The notes under the pieces: generated by a model | Databases searched by the model: none | Seen by the model: the letters and a program-made list of their open reading frames with translations, nothing else | Told to the model about the DNA's origin: nothing | Translations under genes and position numbers: made by a program | Assembly (NCBI GenBank): GCA_001312325.1 | Contig: BBDJ01000001.1 | Coordinates: 310,001-374,000 of the forward strand | Direction of reading: 5' to 3' | Source: Lysinibacillus pakistanensis | Lineage (GTDB): Bacteria; Bacillota; Bacilli; Bacillales_A; Planococcaceae | Length of the DNA: 64,000 nt | Part shown: positions 61,350-64,000 of the stretch, piece by piece | How the letters are laid out: each line of letters opens with the position of its first letter | Position numbering within the stretch: position 1 is the stretch's first letter

Positions 61350-62613
61350 ATGGAAGTTGCTGATACTAGAACTGTGCAAGTTGAAAATATCTTAATTGCA
61401 CATCATTTTTTTAAAAGATGTAGTCGTGCACACACCGCTACAGAAAAACGACTATTTATCTGAGAAATACGGAGCTAATATTTATTTCAAACGCGAAGAT
61501 TTACAGCATGTACGCTCATTTAAGCTTCGTGGTGCCTATTATAAAATTAAAAAGATTGAAGAAGAGGCTCGCTCAGCTGGAGTTGTTTGCGCAAGTGCAG
61601 GTAATCATGCACAAGGTGTCGCTTATGCCTGTGCTCAATTAAAAATTCATGCAAGTATCTTTATGCCTCAAACAACTCCTAAGCAAAAGATTGACCAAGT
61701 GCGTATGTTTGGTCGAGAATATGTGGAAATTATTTTAGCTGGTGATACTTTTGATGATTCTGCTGAAAGTGCATTAGCCTACTGTGAAGAGCATGGTAAG
61801 ATTTTCATTCACCCATTTGATGATTTTGATGTAATCGCTGGTCAAGGAACTGTTGCTGTTGAAATTATGAATGATATAGAGGAACCTATTGACTACGTGT
61901 TTGGTAGTGTTGGTGGCGGAGGATTAATGTCTGGTGTTTCTGCCTATATTAAAAACCTTTCCCCAACAAGTAAAATCATCGGTGTAGAGCCTGCTGGTGC
62001 GGGCAGTATGAAAGCTGCATTTGCAGAGGGCGGTGCAGTGTCACTTGACTGGATCGATAAGTTTGTTGATGGTGCTGCAGTCAAATGCGTCGGTCATCAT
62101 ACCTATGATGTTTGTCGCCGCTATTTAGATGACATTGTCCTAGTGCCTGAAGGTAAAGTATGTACAACAATTCTAGACCTTTATAATAAGCATGCCATTA
62201 TTGCAGAGCCTGCTGGTGCATTATCTGTTGCTGCACTTGATTCTTATAAGGAAGAAATTAAAGGGAAATCAGTGGTTGTCATCATTAGCGGTGGCAACAA
62301 TGACATTGGACGCATGCAGGAGATTAAAGAAAAATCTTTAATTCACGAGGGCTTACTTTATTACTTCATTGTAAGCTTCCCTCAACGTGCAGGGGCACTT
62401 CGCCAGTTCCTTACAAGTGTATTAGGGCCAAATGATGATATTACGACATTTGAATATACAAAGAAAAACAACAAAGAGAGTGGTCCTGCCTTAGTCGGTA
62501 TCGAACTTGGCAATCGTGACGAATATGAAGGTTTATTAGCACGAATGAATGAGTTTGGCTTTAAATATAAAGAGGTAAATAACGACATTCAGCTCTTCGG
62601 CTTACTCGTCTAA
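61350..62613 (+). CDS. ilvA: Threonine dehydratase (threonine deaminase)
   Basis: PLP enzyme making 2-oxobutanoate from threonine, the first step to isoleucine. ~421 residues. PLP Lys in VRSFKLRGAYYK, phosphate loop GSVGGGGLMSG, and CASAGNHAQGVAYA. The C-terminal ~90 residues (YFIVSFPQRAGALRQFL) are a single ACT-like regulatory domain, as in B. subtilis. ATG at 61350 follows GGAGG by nine bases. One extra T in the run at 61406-61412 splits IAHHFLKDVVVHTPLQ. Confidence 0.93.
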
Positions 62614-62619
62614 TACAAT

Positions 62620-62653
62620 GAGTCACACTTCTTATGAAAGTGTGGCTTTTTTT
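62620..62653 (+). terminator. ilvA terminator
   Basis: 10-bp stem AGTCACACTT/AAGTGTGGCT followed by seven T. Confidence 0.92.
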
Positions 62654-62669
62654 GTAGGATGAAAGAAGG

Positions 62670-62795
62670 TTTATCGAAATAAGTTAGTGCTTTATCGAAA
62701 CAAGTTTGAGGTTTATCGAGACTTTTCTGGTGTTTATCGAGACTTTTCAGCGCATTATCCCCCAACTTAAGCGACACTATCTGACCGCTCAATAG
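62670..62795. repeat. 21-bp unit array, third locus
   Basis: Four clear 21-bp units begin TTTATCGA at 62670, 62691, 62712 and 62733, followed by two decayed ones (ATTATCC at 62754, ACTATCTG near 62776). Core TTTATCGAGACTTTT. It lies between the convergent ilvA and NERD genes. No coding role. Confidence 0.85.
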
Positions 62796-62811
62796 TTTTG
62801 TCGCTAACATG

Positions 62812-63768
62812 TTAATCTAACAATGTTGAAGGAATTATATATTTTCTACTCTTATTTTCACCAAATGCTTCAAATTTTAATTTCTTCAATAAATAATAAA
62901 CTGCTTTCTCTGAGTTAATATCAAAAAAAATCACGAAATTGAGCATTTGAAATATGGTTACCCATCATTAATCGAAAATCATGCAATGCAACAAGCATCG
63001 ATTGATTATCGATTATATCGCAATTACTACAACGCCATTTCCCATGTGTATAGCATAAAATATGATTACATTGTGAACACAAGGCCCCTTTCTTTAGTTC
63101 ATCTAGCTGAACATCTGGAATCCATTGGGTTGGCTTATGCATTTGCAGCAGATGTTCCGAAAGCTCAGTTAAATCTGCTTCACTTATACAAACTTGTTGA
63201 TGCTTTCTGTATAATTGCTCAATCCTCTCAGCCAAGCCACTTACATGGAGAATTGGCTGAGTCGCAAAACGAGGCGACATAATCAAATTTGGATTTGCAG
63301 AAATAACAAAAAAACTCTACTGGTATATGATGCCCTCTCATGTGAAGCATTCTAGACATAAATCTAGCATGTCGCTTTACCTGATCTAACGGATTGCGAA
63401 ACCCATCCACTCTTCCATCAGAAGTAACTCTTATGAACTGGTGGTTTTCAGCCATGAAATCAACTCGACCGGAAATATTTTTGATTTCCAATACTAAGAT
63501 AAAATACTGTGTCATTAATAATGTATTAATTTGATAGGTTAATCCACCCTTCGCTTTAAACTCCACATCATGTAATAAATAATACGCTTGCTGTAAATAG
63601 ATCTCCCTCCATTCCTGATCAACTCTTCTTTCACCTGCATACCCTGCCTTTGTTCTATTTAACATGTCTTGATAATAAATATACTTTGTGTGAGCTTTCG
63701 GTAGTCTTCTTTCAAGCATTTCAAATACTCGTTGCTTTGTTGAAACTTCTCTCTTTTTTTAGTAGCAT
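62812..63768 (-). CDS. NERD-domain protein with C-terminal zinc ribbon
   Basis: ~317 residues. Nuclease-related domain (NERD) in the first half: TKAGYAGERRVDQEW, then the restriction-nuclease-like core LLHDVEF..FILVLEIKNISG. The second half holds a four-Cys ribbon (ALCSQCNHILC, WRCSNCD) and a C-terminal helix-rich part. Extra bases at 63754 (LLKKREVSTKQ), 63306 (PVEFFVISANPN) and 62923 (FRDFFDINSEK) split it. With the last corrected it stops at 62812. GGAGGTG precedes the ATG. Presumed nuclease or DNA-related function, unproven. Confidence 0.82.
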
Positions 63769-63828
63769 TTTTTTCACCTCCTTAGCTAGATTATAATGTA
63801 AACCTTCTGAAATTTATCTCCCAACTTA

Positions 63829-63861
63829 AAAAAACGCCCACACCTATGTATGAGCGTTTTT
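63829..63861 (-). terminator. Terminator of the ABC ATPase gene
   Basis: Stem AAAACGC.CA/TG..GCGTTTT followed by a T-run on the minus strand, immediately after the ATPase stop codon. Confidence 0.8.
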
Positions 63862-63863
63862 AA

Positions 63864-64000
63864 TTACCCTAATAATGCACGATCAGAATTCATTTTCTCT
63901 CCACGGATACGTTCGAATTCTGCCATTAAATCTGGGATCGTCAATTCATGCTTGCGATCCTCGCCGACCTCTAAAATAATTTGGCCTTTGTCCATCATAA
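63864..64000 (-). CDS. ABC transporter ATP-binding protein (C-terminal end, runs off the right edge)
   Basis: Only the last 45 codons are present. MMDKGQIILEVGEDRKHELT, then LMAEFERIRGEKMNSDRALLG. This resembles the C terminus of ATPases from substrate-binding-protein-dependent ABC systems of the TrpXYZ (amino-acid-like) type, where the helper region after the H-loop ends with a similar helix. The Walker motifs lie outside the window, so the substrate cannot be judged. Confidence 0.65.
   Translation of the reverse strand, partial: MMDKGQIILEVGEDRKHELTIPDLMAEFERIRGEKMNSDRALLG

Noticed and set aside
62921..63286. Stand-alone zinc-ribbon gene after the NERD gene
   Set aside because: It joins the NERD frame once the seven-base run at 63306 is corrected.

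Overview
The window is an AT-rich, low-GC Firmicute chromosome segment. It is very probably from Lysinibacillus or a close relative in the Bacillus sphaericus group. The backbone follows the Bacillus subtilis order rho-glpX-murZ-tal-fbaA-spo0F-ywjG-pyrG-rpoE, then argS-ywiB, speB/pbpG, ywhD, ywhB, ywfO, rsfA, lipL, hemQ, gerQ, ywdK, ywdI, ung and pdxK. Sporulation genes (spo0F, pbpG, rsfA, cwlJ, gerQ) mark an endospore former. No rRNA, tRNA, CRISPR array, prophage or intact transposase gene was seen.

Layout: 1-9.5 kb holds core metabolism and transcription (Rho, FBPase II, MurA, transaldolase, aldolase, Spo0F, CTP synthase, RNAP delta). 9.6-20.9 kb is a fatty-acid and branched-chain acyl-CoA block: IcmF, a TetR/FadR-type regulator, two acyl-CoA dehydrogenases, 3-hydroxybutyryl-CoA dehydrogenase, thiolase and FadF. 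FadR-like palindromes lie in front of the thiolase gene and fadF. 21.0-25.4 kb is a vitamin B12 salvage operon (btuF-btuC-btuD::cbiZ-adenosyltransferase) under a cobalamin riboswitch; it would supply the cofactor IcmF needs. 25.5-29.1 kb is a MerR-acyl-CoA ligase-acyl-CoA dehydrogenase operon with a 19-bp-spacer promoter. 29.3-36.1 kb holds argS, ywiB, small regulators, an SDR and agmatinase. 36.6-46.8 kb holds a sporulation PBP, YwhD, a tautomerase, a class A sortase and a ~1900-residue repeat-rich surface protein with an LPQTD sorting signal. 47-64 kb holds ywfO, rsfA, lipL, hemQ, two small paralogous membrane proteins, cwlJ-gerQ, ung, pdxK, yojF-bshB2, terC, ilvA, a NERD protein and the end of an ABC ATPase gene.

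The most notable unexplained content is non-coding. (i) A ~170-230 bp multi-hairpin repeat has five copies in intergenic gaps, with covariation in its closing stem. (ii) Three unrelated intergenic arrays all have an exact 21-bp period. (iii) The surface-protein leader and the pbpG-ywhD gap contain large RNA-like folds.

Caution on sequence quality: roughly fifty single-base expansions of A/T runs, plus about ten single-base losses, break most long genes, including essential ones (argS, pyrG). Restoring one base gives a full-length normal protein each time, so I read these as sequencing or assembly errors. Each is annotated as one CDS over its full span with the break noted.
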